Positions 47,641 to 58,760 are shown, counted from the first letter of the stretch. The stretch is 64,000 nt of DNA from Rhizomys pruinosus (GCA_009823505.1 VZQC01005745.1:630676-694675); one strand, 5' to 3'. The notes: generated by a model not told the origin, from the letters alone. Made by a program: numbers and translations.

Positions 47641-47644
47641 CTGA

Positions 47645-48860
47645 AGTAGAAATTTAGAACACAATCTCATTTATAATAGCATCAAACAAAATAAATGGAT
47701 TAAAATTTGAGGAGAATATTTGTATCCAGAAAGTTACAAAACTTCACTGAAAAAAAAAATATCTAAACAACTAGAGAGACTCTTCATTTTGTGAACTCTA
47801 AGATTCATTCTTCTTAAAGTTATAATTCTTCACACATGGTCTAGAAATTAAATAGAATTTTGATGCAATTCTCTCAAAATTCCAACAGATTTTTTCTAGC
47901 AGCAATTTCAGCTACAACTGACAGCCATATCCTCAACTTTACATGAAAATGCAGAACTAATATTACCAAAACAATTTTGGAAGGGATAAAAGATGGAGAC
48001 CTTTCACTTCTCCTTTCAAAACTTTACTGTACATTTATGGTCATCAAGACTGATTCTTGTACAAGGAAAGATAAGCATGGATAAATGAAGCAAAACTGAT
48101 CAGAGAGACTGAGACAGAGACAGAGACAGAGACAGAGAGAGACAGAGAGCCAGAATGACAGAGAATCAACTGGATTTTGACAAAAGTACAAGGCAATTCA
48201 TTAGTGAAAAAAATAGTGTATTCAATGGCCATGTTTAAAACTAATATATATCAATTTGCATACAAATGTCCATAGTGATATTATTCTTTAGTAGCCTCGA
48301 ACTGGAGACAATGTACCAAGAAGTGATAGGAAAACACAGTACTTCCACATGGTCATTGCTATTCTGCCATATATAATAATGAGCCATTGGGCTGGAGAGA
48401 TGGCCTAGCGGTTAAGAGCACTGACTGCTCTTGCAGAGGACCCGGGTTCAATTCCCAGCACCCACGTGGTGGCTGAGAACCGTCTTTAACTCCAGTTCCA
48501 GGGGAATCCAATGCCCTCTTCTGACCTCCGTGGCATTGCACGACACTGGTGCACAAACCTACATGCAGACAGTACATTTATACACATATGAGAAGAAATT
48601 AATTTAAAAATAATAATAATGAGCCATTGACATATTCTACATCATGGATGAACTCAAATCATTACACAGCATGACAGAAAGGAAGAATAAAGCAGTATAT
48701 ATGGTATGGTCCCATGTTTATGAGATGCCAAACATGGAACATTTACAAAACATAAAATGTATCAGTGATCATCTAAGGATGAGCATGGGAAAGGAGAATA
48801 ACTAGAAATGGATATGAGGGATTATGCATACAGAACAGCTAAATTTCGTAATATGGAAAA
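47645..48860 (+). mobile_element. Ancient L1 ORF2 3' part, split by B3
   Basis: Ordered weak matches: 'catttataatagcatcaaac', 'atttatggtcatcaagactg', then after the SINE 'gaactcaaatcattacacag' and 'atatggtatggtcccatgtt'. A GACAGA array (48106-48140) sits inside. Confidence 0.6.
48373..48629 (+). mobile_element. B3-like SINE
   Basis: The 17-bp TSD ataataatgagccattg is exact at 48373-48389 and 48613-48629. A box 'tggcctagcgg', B box 'ggttcaattccc', single 17-bp unit. Young. Confidence 0.96.
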
Positions 48861-48894
48861 TATATCTTAACATTGTTGTTCTTTAAAATGGTGG

Positions 48895-49059
48895 ATGGGC
48901 CAGGCGTAGTGGAGCACGCCTTTAATCCTAGCACTTGGGAGGCAGAGGCAGGGAGATCTCTGTGAGTTCAAGAACAGCCTGGTCTACAGAGTTAGTTCCA
49001 GTACAGCCAGAGCTACAGGGAGACACTGTCTCAAAACAACCATAAAAAAAAAATGGTGG
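48895..49059 (+). mobile_element. B1 SINE
   Basis: The TSD aaaatggtgg lies at 48895-48904 and 49050-49059. The body starts 'ggccaggcgtagtggagcac'. Confidence 0.93.
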
Positions 49060-49296
49060 GGGCTGGAGAGATGGCCTAGTGGTTAAGAGCACCGAATGCT
49101 CTAGCAGAGAACCCAGGTTCGATCCCCAGCACCCACGTGGTGGCTGAGAACCATCTGTAACTCCAGTTCCAGGGGAATCTGACACCCTCTTCTGACCTCC
49201 ACTGCATTGCACGACATGGGTGCACAAACCTACATGCAGACAATACATTCATACACATAAAAATAAATAAATAAATAAAATTTAAAAAAATGGTAG
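49050..49296 (+). mobile_element. B3-like SINE inserted at the same target as the B1
   Basis: Starts at the right TSD of the B1 and ends with aaaatggtag (49287-49296), a third copy of the target. Single 17-bp unit; TAAA-repeat tail. Confidence 0.93.
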
Positions 49297-49720
49297 CTGG
49301 AACAGTATCTTTAGTTGAGAGTAAATGGATGGGACAGAAGTTGATAGCATCTGGTAATGCATTTTACATTGTATTCCACAAGATATTTCAAATTAACATT
49401 ATTTAAGCTGATGTCAAATCCATTCCAATTGAAGAAAGCATCTGACCACTACCATGCTTATGATTGAACTACATAAGAGGTGCAGTATGTGGTTTCTACA
49501 ACAATAAAATGAGGAAAACAATAGAATATCAAGTAACAACTTAAAGGACAGAATTTGGCCAGAAATGTTCAAGGCTGTATAACAGAAGAATGGAAGTGTT
49601 CTAGAGAGAGAATGGTAGAAAAGTTTGACTTGGAAACAAAAGCATTCTGTATTGTCTAGATGACTTTCCAGGCTCAGGCTGCTGTGAACTGAATGCAAGA
49701 CCTAAAGTGAAACTGCTTCC
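49297..49720. other. No gene; unassigned
   Basis: Nothing recognised. Confidence 0.35.
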
Positions 49721-49755
49721 CTATGTTAAATATGCATGATGCATATTTAACATAG
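49721..49755. repeat. 35-bp AT-rich palindrome
   Basis: Arms 49721-49737 and 49739-49755 are exact reverse complements around one base. A partial third arm (about 49763-49776) follows. Confidence 0.97.
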
Positions 49756-49945
49756 CATAAATATGCATGTTAAATATCATGATGCCTTGAAAAGCTATTA
49801 GAGTGTGCTATACTGATCCCAGACTAAAGAATGGTTCAATAAAATAAGAAAGCATTAGCACCTAGAAAATGTATCTGCAAGAAAGTATTTTAGTTCTCAT
49901 CAAGTATAGTAATGTTCATCTATTTAATCATTCAACCAAAAAATT

Positions 49946-49951
49946 ATAGAT

Positions 49952-49992
<41 letters not shown>

Positions 49993-50018
49993 CAATAGAT
50001 AGATGGCAAATGATAGAT

Positions 50019-50049
<31 letters not shown>

Positions 50050-50079
50050 GATAGATAGATAGATAGATAATAGATAGAT
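49946..50079. repeat. Interrupted (GATA)n microsatellite
   Basis: About 30 GATA/TAGA units in four blocks. Confidence 0.97.
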
Positions 50080-50082
50080 TTA

Positions 50083-50392
50083 GAGCTGGGAAGATGGCTT
50101 ACACCATAAAGTATTTGGAATACAAGCCTGGGGACCTGAATTTGAGCCCCAGATAAAAAGGTTGTGCTTAGTGGTGCACCCCTGTAATCCCAGCAATAGG
50201 GAGGCAGAGACAGGAGGATCCCTTGAGCTCACTGTTTAGCCAGCCTGGCCTAACTGGAGATCTCCAAGCCGGTGAGAGGTCATATCTCAAGGGAAAAGTG
50301 GAAGGTATTTGAGAAACACTCAAGGTTCACACTTCTACACCCCCACATGCATTCATACATGTGCATTTGCATATGCATGAGTGTTGTTTTAA
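50083..50392 (+). mobile_element. B4 SINE (ID + B1 fusion)
   Basis: tRNA-like head 'agctgggaagatggctta', then a B1-like half ('tagtggtgcacccctgtaat', 'cagagacaggaggatccctt'), then the B4 3' tail. Confidence 0.8.
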
Positions 50393-50516
50393 ATTTATAA
50401 CATGTGTGGTACCTTCCATGGGGTGTTCTTCCTCCCAGGACCAGGGCTTATAGAACCTGGGTCTATGCCCTGATAGGGAGGGGGAGAATCTGGAAGTGAC
50501 GCCCAATAGAATGGGT
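50393..50516. other. Unassigned sequence
   Basis: Nothing recognised. Confidence 0.3.
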
Positions 50517-50526
50517 AAGAGAGAAA

Positions 50527-50574
<48 letters not shown>

Positions 50575-50722
50575 AGAGAAGGAGGAGGAGAAGAATGAGA
50601 ATGAGAATGAGGGGAATGAGGAGAAGGAGGAGGAGGAGGATGAGGAGGAGGAGGAGGAGGAGGAGGAGAAGGAGAANAGAAGAAGAAGAAGAAAACGAAG
50701 AAGAAAACGAAGAAGAAGACAG
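50517..50722. repeat. Polypurine tract: (GA)n to (GGA)n to (GAA)n, with one N
   Basis: About 205 bp almost free of pyrimidines. An unresolved base sits at 50677. Arg/Glu-rich or Ser-rich open frames here are repeat artefacts. Confidence 0.97.
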
Positions 50723-50819
50723 GAATAACTTAGATCAATAGAAAAAAATGGACCCAAAATCGGGCACTGGGAGCAAATCCACAAGGGGAAAAAGTGTAAG
50801 TCACTCGGTTTATTTCTGT

Positions 50820-51004
50820 AATCCTGGGTTTTTATTTTTTTGTTTGTTGTTTGGTCTTTTCGAGACAGGGTCCTCCGTAGTCCCAAGCTGTCCTGGAACT
50901 ACTCTGTAGGACCAGGTGGCCTTGAACTCACAAGAGGATCCGCCTGCCTCTTGCCTCCTCAATGCTAGGGGATTCTAAAGGCGTGCACAATCCTGGGTTT
51001 TTAT
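50820..51004 (-). mobile_element. B1 SINE with multiple single-base insertions
   Basis: The 16-bp TSD aatcctgggtttttat is exact at 50820-50835 and 50989-51004. Body 50836-50988 has extra bases against the other B1 copies (for example 'ggatccgcctgcctcttgcc'). Confidence 0.93.
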
Positions 51005-51670
51005 ACAAGACCTTGTGGGGTTGGGACATACAGAATTGGGGTTGGGACAGGCAGGATTCCAGACCATATAATCCATGCATTCACTACAGGAATGTGACAA
51101 TGTTTTTTCCAAAGCATCAAAGACAATTAGTGCCAGGCAGATTTTCACAGGCAAGCAAGAGATCAGCAGAAATCCAACCTAAGGGCTTGGGGTTGCTTGC
51201 TGACTCTCCTAAGTGCTCCTGCCAAAACCACACATGAGCTGTGCATTCTATACATATACGTACATGTAAAAATAAATGTACCCCTGTGATACATACACCA
51301 ATTTGCTCATAGAATGCTGATAGCTTAGTCAGCCAGCCTCCCCAGTGAGAGCACTGTTCCCCTCAGTTATGTCATAATGTTTATTCCCATAGCAATATTG
51401 TACTTGTTATTTAAAAAATATTATCAGTGAGTCAGTGGAAACTGTAGAAAAAGCACCTCCAAAAAATTCACCCATTTACCTATACAATAACGGCACTGAA
51501 AAACTTGATCAGAAACATTTTCAAAACTCTGAAAATCAAATAATGTCATAAAGAAATCAAATGGGCTTGTGAACAATAAAAATGTTGATCCTCAATTGTG
51601 CTACAGAGATTTGTGAATTTTAACTTGATCTGCTAATAGTTCTCCTTTCCTCTGCATTAGCCTCAAAAAC
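51005..51670. other. No gene; single-copy
   Basis: A 91-aa open frame (50962-51237) starts in the B1 and is not supported. Confidence 0.35.
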
Positions 51671-51674
51671 CAAC

Positions 51675-51766
51675 AAGGCATAGGAGGCCAAGGCAGGAGC
51701 ATCACATGTTCAAGGCCAGCCTGAGGTTAGCTAATGAGACTGTGGCTTAAGAAAAAAGAAAAAAAA
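51675..51766 (+). mobile_element. B1 fragment
   Basis: 'gaggccaaggcaggagcatc', 'gttcaaggccagcctgaggt', A-rich tail. Confidence 0.7.
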
Positions 51767-51772
51767 AAGTGG

Positions 51773-52048
51773 GGGCTGGAGAGAGATGGCCCTAGCGATT
51801 AAGAGCGTCCGGCCGCTCGCAGAGGACCCGGGTTCGGCTCCCAGCACCACTGGCGGGAGAGCCGCGAGTCCGAGACCATCTGAAACTCCCAATCCAGGAG
51901 AACTCATGGTTCCCGGGGAATCCGAGACCCTTTACTGACCTCCGCGGCATTGACGACACGGGGTGCACAGGACTTGCATGCAAGCGGTCACATTCATACC
52001 CATACAGAAATACAATAAAATTCTTTAAAATTAAAAAAAAAAAAAAAA
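51773..52048 (+). mobile_element. B3-like SINE, duplication variant, error-like changes
   Basis: Head 'ggggctggagagagatggcc' carries extra bases and many other single-base changes. Doubled 17-bp unit near 51886-51920. A16 tail. Confidence 0.9.
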
Positions 52049-52318
52049 GAATGAGGGGCTGGAGAGATAGCCTAGAGGTTAAGAGTGCTGACTACTCTTG
52101 CAGAGGACCTGGGTTCGATCCCCAGCACCCACATGGCAGCTGAGAACCATCTATAACTCCAATTCCAGGAGAACTCCAGTTCCAGGGGAATCCGACGCCC
52201 TCTTCTGACATCTGCGGCATTGCACAACACAGGTGCACAAACCTACATGCAGACAGTACATTCATACACATAGAAAATAAATAAAATTTAAAAAATATAT
52301 AAAAAAAGAACGAAAGAA
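52049..52318 (+). mobile_element. B3-like SINE, duplication variant
   Basis: Clean forward copy beginning near 52054, with A box, B box 'ggttcgatcccc', doubled 17-bp unit (52155-52188). Target-like aaaaaagaatga (left) and aaaaaagaacga (right). Confidence 0.92.
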
Positions 52319-53180
52319 AAAGCAAAAGCATATAATTGTAGTAAAAAAAAAAAATTCATCATCCTGGCAGCAAATGGCAGACGGATCAGCGGTCTCTCGA
52401 ACTCCATTCTCAGGGAAGGGCCATCATTTGACCTGGCTAGTGCCTGCCTGGGAGAGGCTCACAGGGCTCTGAGTAGGGTCTCATTTTGTGCAAGCAGGCT
52501 TTTCCTGAGGAACATTTACCCAAAATAATAGGACAGTTGTTTGACACACCAGCTGCCACAGACCTTGGATGAAAGTTGGGCCTCCTGATAGCCTATACTT
52601 GGCAGTAGCTTTTACTCTCCTTTTCTTTCTTTTATTCCTATAAATGGGTAATTTCAAATTACCTTTAAGATCATCTATCCATCTGCTTCACAGAGTCTGT
52701 TCTTGAAACTCTCTGGGGAGTGGTTCAGTTCACTCAGTGTATTCTTTAGGTTCTAAATTGCACTTTGATTCTTTTCTATAGCTTCTCATTGAAATTCGGA
52801 TTTTATTCGGGTACTATTTACCAAATTTCATTTGATTGCCTATCTGTACTCCACTGCAATCATTATCTGAACTTCTTTCAGATTCTTTGTTGGAAAGAAC
52901 CATAAATCTCCATTTCTTTTGAGTTAGCTTCTGTTGCTGAATTTTTGTTACTCATGTCACCCTAATTGTTCTTGATCTTGGTGACCATGCTTTGCTATCT
53001 AACCACTGAAAAAGTAGGAATGTAGTCAAGTATAACAGACTAGCTTCATTCAGTAGGAAAGGCCCTGGCCTGATCAGCCCTTCTGGAGATTTGGGGCACA
53101 CCATCTGGCCAGAACCCTATGTCTGTGAAATTCGAAGTGGAGCCTGTGTCTGCTGAAAGGGAGATGAGCTTAGTATCACA
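52319..53180. other. No gene; unassigned
   Basis: A15-type run near 52340. 52690-52980 may be an old, unrecognised repeat. Confidence 0.35.
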
Positions 53181-53475
53181 ATAAGACATCACCTGCCTCC
53201 TCTTAAGTGTCTATTGCTCCTACCCCAATCCCCCAAAAGTGAGAGATACCACATTTTGGAAAGGATATAAAGAATAGAAAGCCTTTGGTAAGACTGTAAA
53301 TTATTATACCCATTATTATCGAATATAATATTGAGAACTCTATGGGAGTTTCTTAAAAAATAATACATATATACCATATAATCCAGTAATCCCACCATTG
53401 AGTATTTAGGCAAATGAAATAAAATTAGTATGTCAAAGAGACAGATTCATATTCTTCTAAGTGTCTACCAATGAA
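53181..53475 (+). mobile_element. Ancient L1 ORF2 C-terminal fragment
   Basis: Ordered match to the L1 3' region: 'ggtaagactgtaaattatta', 'gagtttcttaaaaaataat', 'accatataatccagtaatcc', 'aaataaaattagtatgtcaa'. Confidence 0.7.
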
Positions 53476-53477
53476 CA

Positions 53478-53580
53478 AAGAAGGAGGAGGAGGAGGAGGA
53501 GGAGGAGGAAGAAGAAGAGGAAGAGGAAGAGGAGGAGGAAATGAAAAAGATGAGGAGAATGAGGAAGAGAAAGACTTCAA
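53478..53580. repeat. (GGA)n-rich polypurine tract
   Basis: AGG/GAA repeats to about 53540, then purine-rich sequence. Confidence 0.95.
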
Positions 53581-54310
53581 AAGACTGGTAGCATAATGAC
53601 TATATACAATTTTCTCATTTAAATAACTTATTATTTTAAAACAAACATTTGTGGCAAACAATAAGCAAAACAAAATTTTACAAAGAAAATCTGGAAAAGG
53701 CAATGCCCATGAGGTGTTTCAGACAGATTTCTGGAAACTAGAATGCCCCACATATGTGTGTAAGTCATTAGAAATTCTCTGAATTTCTAATAATTGCCCA
53801 AACCACATCATTGAACACTTAATTATATAGCTTTTAAGTATAGTTGCTTTCATCTCTCTGATGTTATATGGTGCTTTTGTTAGCACTATGTGCCAGAAAC
53901 AGTTGAAAACACTTTAGAAGTTTTGACTTCCTAGGCTTTGAGATTCGAAGATCTCAAAGTCAACAGCTACTAAGTGGTGGAACTGAGATTCAATGTTGGA
54001 CTTGGACTTGAGGGACACTCCCATAAATAGTAAGTTATATTACCTTTAATTTGATCACTAACTAGTAGACAGAGCAAATTCCTTGGAGTTAAACACTTGT
54101 GGACATGCTATTTTCTAATTTGAGAAAATTTGAACTCTTAAAAATCAACTTTCTTTCAGATCAGTCTGACAGTACTATTTAATCATGATTACTATAGACA
54201 ATACAATGTATATGAAAACATAGTCTATATTGAAAAGCACTAATAAGAATGTTCACTTACTAGATAACCAGGTCAGTACAATTTTTCGGATCAACACAGA
54301 CAAAAAAAAT
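53581..54310. other. No gene; single-copy AT-rich
   Basis: Nothing recognised. Confidence 0.4.
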
Positions 54311-54311
54311 T

Positions 54312-54455
54312 CTGGTTTTTTTGGTTTTTTTTGGTTTTTTTGTTTTTTTGTCTTTTTGAGACAGGGTCTCCCTTTAGTCCCACTGGTCTGGAGCTCACTA
54401 TGTAGATGAGGCAGGCCTTGAACTCACAAAGATCCACCTGACTTTGCCTTCCACA
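54312..54455 (-). mobile_element. B1 SINE, 5'-truncated
   Basis: Interrupted T-run, 'gagacagggtctccctttag', 'gaactcacaaagatccacct', stops near 'ttgccttcc'. Confidence 0.88.
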
Positions 54456-54543
54456 GCCTGCTGACAAAAAAATTCTTTTTTTTCTTTTTTTTATCCACTA
54501 AACATTCAGAAAAAGAGAGTTCAGTTCTTTAATCATCCCTGTA

Positions 54544-54551
54544 ACAAAAAT

Positions 54552-54585
<34 letters not shown>

Positions 54586-54731
54586 AGACAGGGTCTCCCT
54601 GTAGTACTAGCTGTCCTGGAACTCATTCCGTAGACCAGGCTGGCCTTGAACTCACAAAGATCCACCTGCCTCTGCCTCCCAAGTGCTAGGATTAAAGGCA
54701 TGTGCCACCACACCCAGACACAAAAATTCTT
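54544..54731 (-). mobile_element. B1 SINE
   Basis: The TSD acaaaaattctt is exact at 54544-54555 and 54720-54731; T tail of about 29. Confidence 0.96.
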
Positions 54732-54904
54732 AATAAAAGAACTGTGACCAGAGGCCTCAGAACTTACCTCAGTAATAATAGTCTGAAATTTGATAATGGA
54801 ACGTTTAGGAAACTTTAGAAATCTTAATTAGCTTAAATGACAGCTATGTATATATAGTTTTAATGCTATTATTTGATTTGGAAACATATTCAATAAAAAC
54901 ATGT
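54732..54904. other. Unassigned spacer
   Basis: Nothing recognised. Confidence 0.3.
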
Positions 54905-55045
54905 TAAATTTAAAAATAAAATAAAAATAAAATTGTACTGGAAAAAATTCTCAATAAAATATTTGCAAAGAAAATTCAAGAAGATTAAGAAGATCATACA
55001 TCATGAACAAATTGGTTTTATCCCGGACATCATCTGATCAATAAA

Positions 55046-55240
55046 CACTAATTGGGCCAGTAAGATGGCTCAGTGTGGAAAAGTAGTTATCACACAAGTC
55101 TAACAACCTGAGCTCAATCCCCAGAATACACAGTGGAAAAAGAGAATAAGTCCTGAAAGTTGTCTTCTGAATCTGTGACACACACGTCCACACACACACA
55201 CACTCATACACATTCATGCACGCACACCCAGACCTAATAA
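55046..55240 (+). mobile_element. tRNA-derived SINE (B4/B3A-related)
   Basis: 'gggccagtaagatggctcag', 'caacctgagctcaatcccca', CA-rich part near 55184-55235. The B3 at 55257 landed in its tail. Confidence 0.7.
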
Positions 55241-55475
55241 ATGAATTAATTTTTTGGCATGTGTATGAATGTACTATCTGCATGTAGGTCTGTGCACCCG
55301 TGTCGTGCAATGCCGCGGAGGTCAGAAGAGGGAGTCGGTTTCCCCTGGAACTGGAGTTAAAGACGGTTCTCAGCCGCCATGTGGGTTCTGGGGATCGAAC
55401 CCGGGTCCTCTGCAAGAGCAGTTGGCGCTCTTAACCACTAGGCCATCTCTCCAACCCCCATGAATTAATTTTTTT
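55241..55475 (-). mobile_element. B3-like SINE
   Basis: The TSD atgaattaatttttt lies at 55241-55255 and 55460-55474. Head 'ccatctctccaacccc'. Single 17-bp unit. Near-consensus. Confidence 0.94.
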
Positions 55476-56033
55476 GAACATACACAATTAATAAATGTAA
55501 CGCATATGTAATAGGAAGCAGACAAAGAAAGAAATCGCATGATCATCTCAAATGACATAGAAAAACATTTGACAAAGTTCAACATCTCTTCATGATAAAA
55601 GTCCTGAAGAAATGAGAATAGAGGAAACACAGGTCAATGCAATGAACTTTATACAGCAAAGCTGTAGCAACATTGTACTAAATGGGAAGAAACTTAGAGC
55701 ATTTCCTCTAAAATCTGAAACAAGGTAGAGGTGTTCACTCTGTCCACTTTTATTCAATATAGTACTTTAAGTTTTGGTTATTATAATTAAACAAATGAGG
55801 GAAATAGGAAAGGAAGAATTCAGATTATTCCTGTTTGCCAATGACATAATCCTATGCTTAAAATACCCTCACGACTCCACTAAGAAACTTTTACTTCTGA
55901 CAAATATTTTCAACAAAGTAGCATGAAATAAAATCAGCAAAACAGTAGCTTTTCCATATTCTAATAATGAATTTGCCTAAAAAGAAATTTTGAAAAAATC
56001 CAGTTCACAATAGTTTCAAAAACCAAAGTAAGC

Positions 56034-56188
56034 CAGGCATGGTGGCGCACGCCTTTAATCCTAGCACTCGGGAGGCAGAGGCAGGCAGATCTTTGTGAGT
56101 TCAAAGCCAGCCTGGTCTACAGAGGGAGTTCCAGGACAGCTGGAACAGGAGACCCTGTCTCGAAAAACCAAAAAAAAAAAAAAAAAAA
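56034..56188 (+). mobile_element. B1 SINE
   Basis: 'gccaggcatggtggcgcacg', 'gttcaaagccagcctggtct', 'accctgtctcgaaaaacc', A18 tail. Confidence 0.95.
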
Positions 56189-56551
56189 GTGAAAATGAAA
56201 ACCTAGGAAGAAACCCAAAGGAGATAAAGACAACCTCTACAATGAAAACTCTAAGATCTAAAAGAACAAGTTGAAGAAGACACTAGAAAATAGAAACATC
56301 TTCCATGTTTGTTGATTGACAGAATAGTAATAATGAAAAGAATTGTATTGCCAAAAGCAATCTACTGAGTCGTGGATGTACTTCTTATCAAAATCCCAAT
56401 GACATTCTTTTTAAAAACCCAAACACTCCTAAAATAAGAGAGCACAAAAGACCCCCAAATACCTGAAACATTCTGGGCATCAAGAGTAAGCTAAAGAATC
56501 ATAGTACGATCTCTGTATACTACGAGACATAGTACCAAAAACAGCATTCTT

Positions 56552-56563
56552 ACACACACACCG

Positions 56564-56597
<34 letters not shown>

Positions 56598-56600
56598 AAA
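56552..56600. repeat. (CA)n-rich microsatellite
   Basis: Interrupted CA units inside the old L1. Confidence 0.9.
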
Positions 56601-57097
56601 ACACATAGACCAATGAAATAGAATAAAAGACCCCAAGCAACACAGTTACAGTACACATTACTGACAAAAAGTGCTTAAAAACATAAATTGTGGGGCAAGG
56701 CTGAGAGCTTCTTCAATAATAGGCTGGGAAAACTGAATTTCAAAAAAAATTGGATTCCTATCTCTCTATCTTTCAGCAAAAATCAACTAAAATGGACCAA
56801 AGACCTTATTATAAGACCCAAAATGTTGAAACTGTTTGGGGAAACTCTCCAGGATATAGGCATAGGCAGCAACTTTCTGCAAAGGACTCCAATTATTATG
56901 GGAAATAACCGTAAGAATTGACAAATTGTATTACATGAAATTAAAAAGGCTCTACACAGCAAAGAGAAACAGTCACCAGAGTGGAAGAGACCATCTGCAT
57001 CAGAGTGAAGAGATTGTCTACATTGGTGAGAAAAAAGACTGAGAAGTCTGTCAACAGATATAATTCTGCCCACTAAAATAGGAGCTTGTTAGCTAGA

Positions 57098-57235
57098 AAG
57101 AATTAAACATCCTTGCACCAATTACCTAATTTTATGACATCTGAGTAACATCATTGTTATTGCAAACAACTGTGTCATTGTATTGTAAATCCCTTAAAAT
57201 AAAAAAATGAAAAAATTAAAAAAAAAGAATTAAAC
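57098..57235 (+). mobile_element. 116-bp L1-mobilised 3' end
   Basis: The TSD aagaattaaac is exact at 57098-57108 and 57225-57235. The body ends 'aaatcccttaaaataaaaaa'. Weak similarity to 26285-26345 suggests an L1 3' UTR. Confidence 0.8.
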
Positions 57236-57284
57236 TCCCAAAACAACAAATCTTTCCATCAAAAATGGCAAAAATGATTAAACA

Positions 57285-57658
57285 CAGTAAGACTTGTATT
57301 GTACTTTTCTGCGCTGTGAAAAACCACATATAACCAAGGGAACTATAAAAATGAAGAGTTTATTTGAATTTAAATTTAGTTCCAGGGAATTAGAGATTCC
57401 ATTGGGCAGAAGGAAGGTTGGCGGAGCTGGAGCAGAAGCTGAGGCACATCTTGCAACGATACAGAAGTCAGAGGAAAAAGACTGGAGACTGGTGAGGTTT
57501 TTAAACCACTAAGCCCTCCCCCAGTGACCCCCAGTGACGTACTTCCTCCAGCATGGTTATACTTCTAAGATCTCCCCCAAACAGTGCCACCAACTGGGGA
57601 CAAAATGTGCTGAATACTTAAAACCTAGTGGAACATTCACATTCAAACCCCACAGTGC
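57285..57658 (-). mobile_element. LTR-type rodent repeat, family B
   Basis: Reverse: 'tgaagagtttatttgaattt', 'cctcccccagtgacccccag', 'gtgccaccaactggggacaa', 'cattcacattcaaacc'. Same family as 62712-63050. Confidence 0.55.
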
Positions 57659-57764
57659 TCATAAACAAATAAATAAATAATTTTAAATGGCCAATAAATA
57701 TTTGAAAAAGCATTCAATATCTTTATCTATAAAGGAAATGCAAATTAGACACACCAGAGAAATA

Positions 57765-58310
57765 GAGCTGGCTCACAATGTAAAGCCTTTGCTTTGCAAG
57801 CAGGAGGACTTGAGCTCCATCCTAGGAACTCACATTAAAAAAATAAGTATACGGGGGAGAGGCTCAGCAGTAAGAGCACTGGCTGTTTCTGGCAGAAGAC
57901 CTGAGTTTGAATCCTAGCATCCACCACAACATATGGCTAACAACCATCTGGAACTCCAATCCAGGGAATCCAATACCTCTTCTATCCTCCAAGGTATTGC
58001 ACATCATGGGTGCATTTATATGTAGGCATAACTTTCATACACATAAATACAATAATTTTAATTAAAAGTAAAATTAAAATAAAAATTTCAAAGCCACATG
58101 TGGTGGCATAGCACCAGGAATGCAGAGACAAGCATCCCTGAGCTCCTGCTTAACCTGCCTGCAGGATACGGACATGAGACTGTGTCGCAAAAATTAATGA
58201 AGGGATGCTGCCAAAGAACTACATCTACGGTTGCCCTCAGGCCGTATACACATGCACACACATGAGAAGCACACACATACACATTCACAGAGAGAAAATA
58301 AAACACATTG
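57765..58310 (+). mobile_element. B4 SINE split by a B3
   Basis: Left part 57765-57845 (ID-like head 'gagctggctcacaatgtaaa'); right part 58086-58310 (B1-like half 'cacatgtggtggcatagcac' and B4 tail). Confidence 0.65.
57853..58082 (+). mobile_element. Old B3 SINE
   Basis: 'gagaggctcagcagtaagag', 'acctgagtttgaatcctagc', 'tctggaactccaatccaggg', A/T-rich tail. Confidence 0.8.
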
Positions 58311-58760
58311 AGAATAAAACACATTGAGATTTTATTTCACCTCAGTCAGAATGTCTTTCATTACAAAATAATACTTGGTGCTGCAAATATGGAGAGAAAT
58401 GCATCTTTGTTGACTATTGGTGGGAATGTAAAATGTGCAAGCCACTATGTAAATCATTAAGGAGGTACCTCAAAACCTACAAATAGAACTCCCTTATGAC
58501 CCAGCTAAACCAGTCCTGCATATATGGACAAAGGACTCCAAGCCCTACTGCAAAAAACTCATGTTTATTGCTGGACTACTTATAACAGCCAAGATTTTGA
58601 TTCAGCCTGTGTCCATGCACAGAAAATGGATAAAGAAATATGACATGACATACATAGAAGCACAATGAAATTTTATTTGATGATAAAGGAAAATGAAATA
58701 TGACGATTTATATCGAAAAGGGTAGAAACTGAAATTATTATATTAGCAAAATAAGCCAGA

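Larger units (their letters stand above)
54905..58760 (+). pseudogene. Ancient L1 ORF2, fragmented by nested insertions
   Basis: Pieces in ORF2 order: RT start (54905-55040), RT body (55480-56020), where the FADD box reads F-A-N-D ('ttgccaatgacataatc' near 55837), mid region (56190-57098), and C-terminal region (57690-57760 and 58330-58760, 'gcacaatgaaattttatttg'). Many stops and frameshifts. Inserted later: two tRNA-type SINEs, a B1, an L1 tail, an LTR-like repeat, and a B4 that itself holds a B3. No coding capacity remains. Confidence 0.8.

Noticed and set aside
48390..48612. tRNA gene-like A and B boxes in the SINEs
   Set aside because: The B3-like, ID and B4 elements are tRNA-derived and keep pol III boxes, but have no cloverleaf or tRNA 3' end.
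49946..50079. Regularly spaced repeats that might suggest a CRISPR array
   Set aside because: They are simple tetranucleotide units with no unique spacers, in a mammalian genome.
50395..50886. 163-aa Ser-rich and 81-aa Arg-rich frames
   Set aside because: Translations of a polypurine/polypyrimidine tract that also contains an N.
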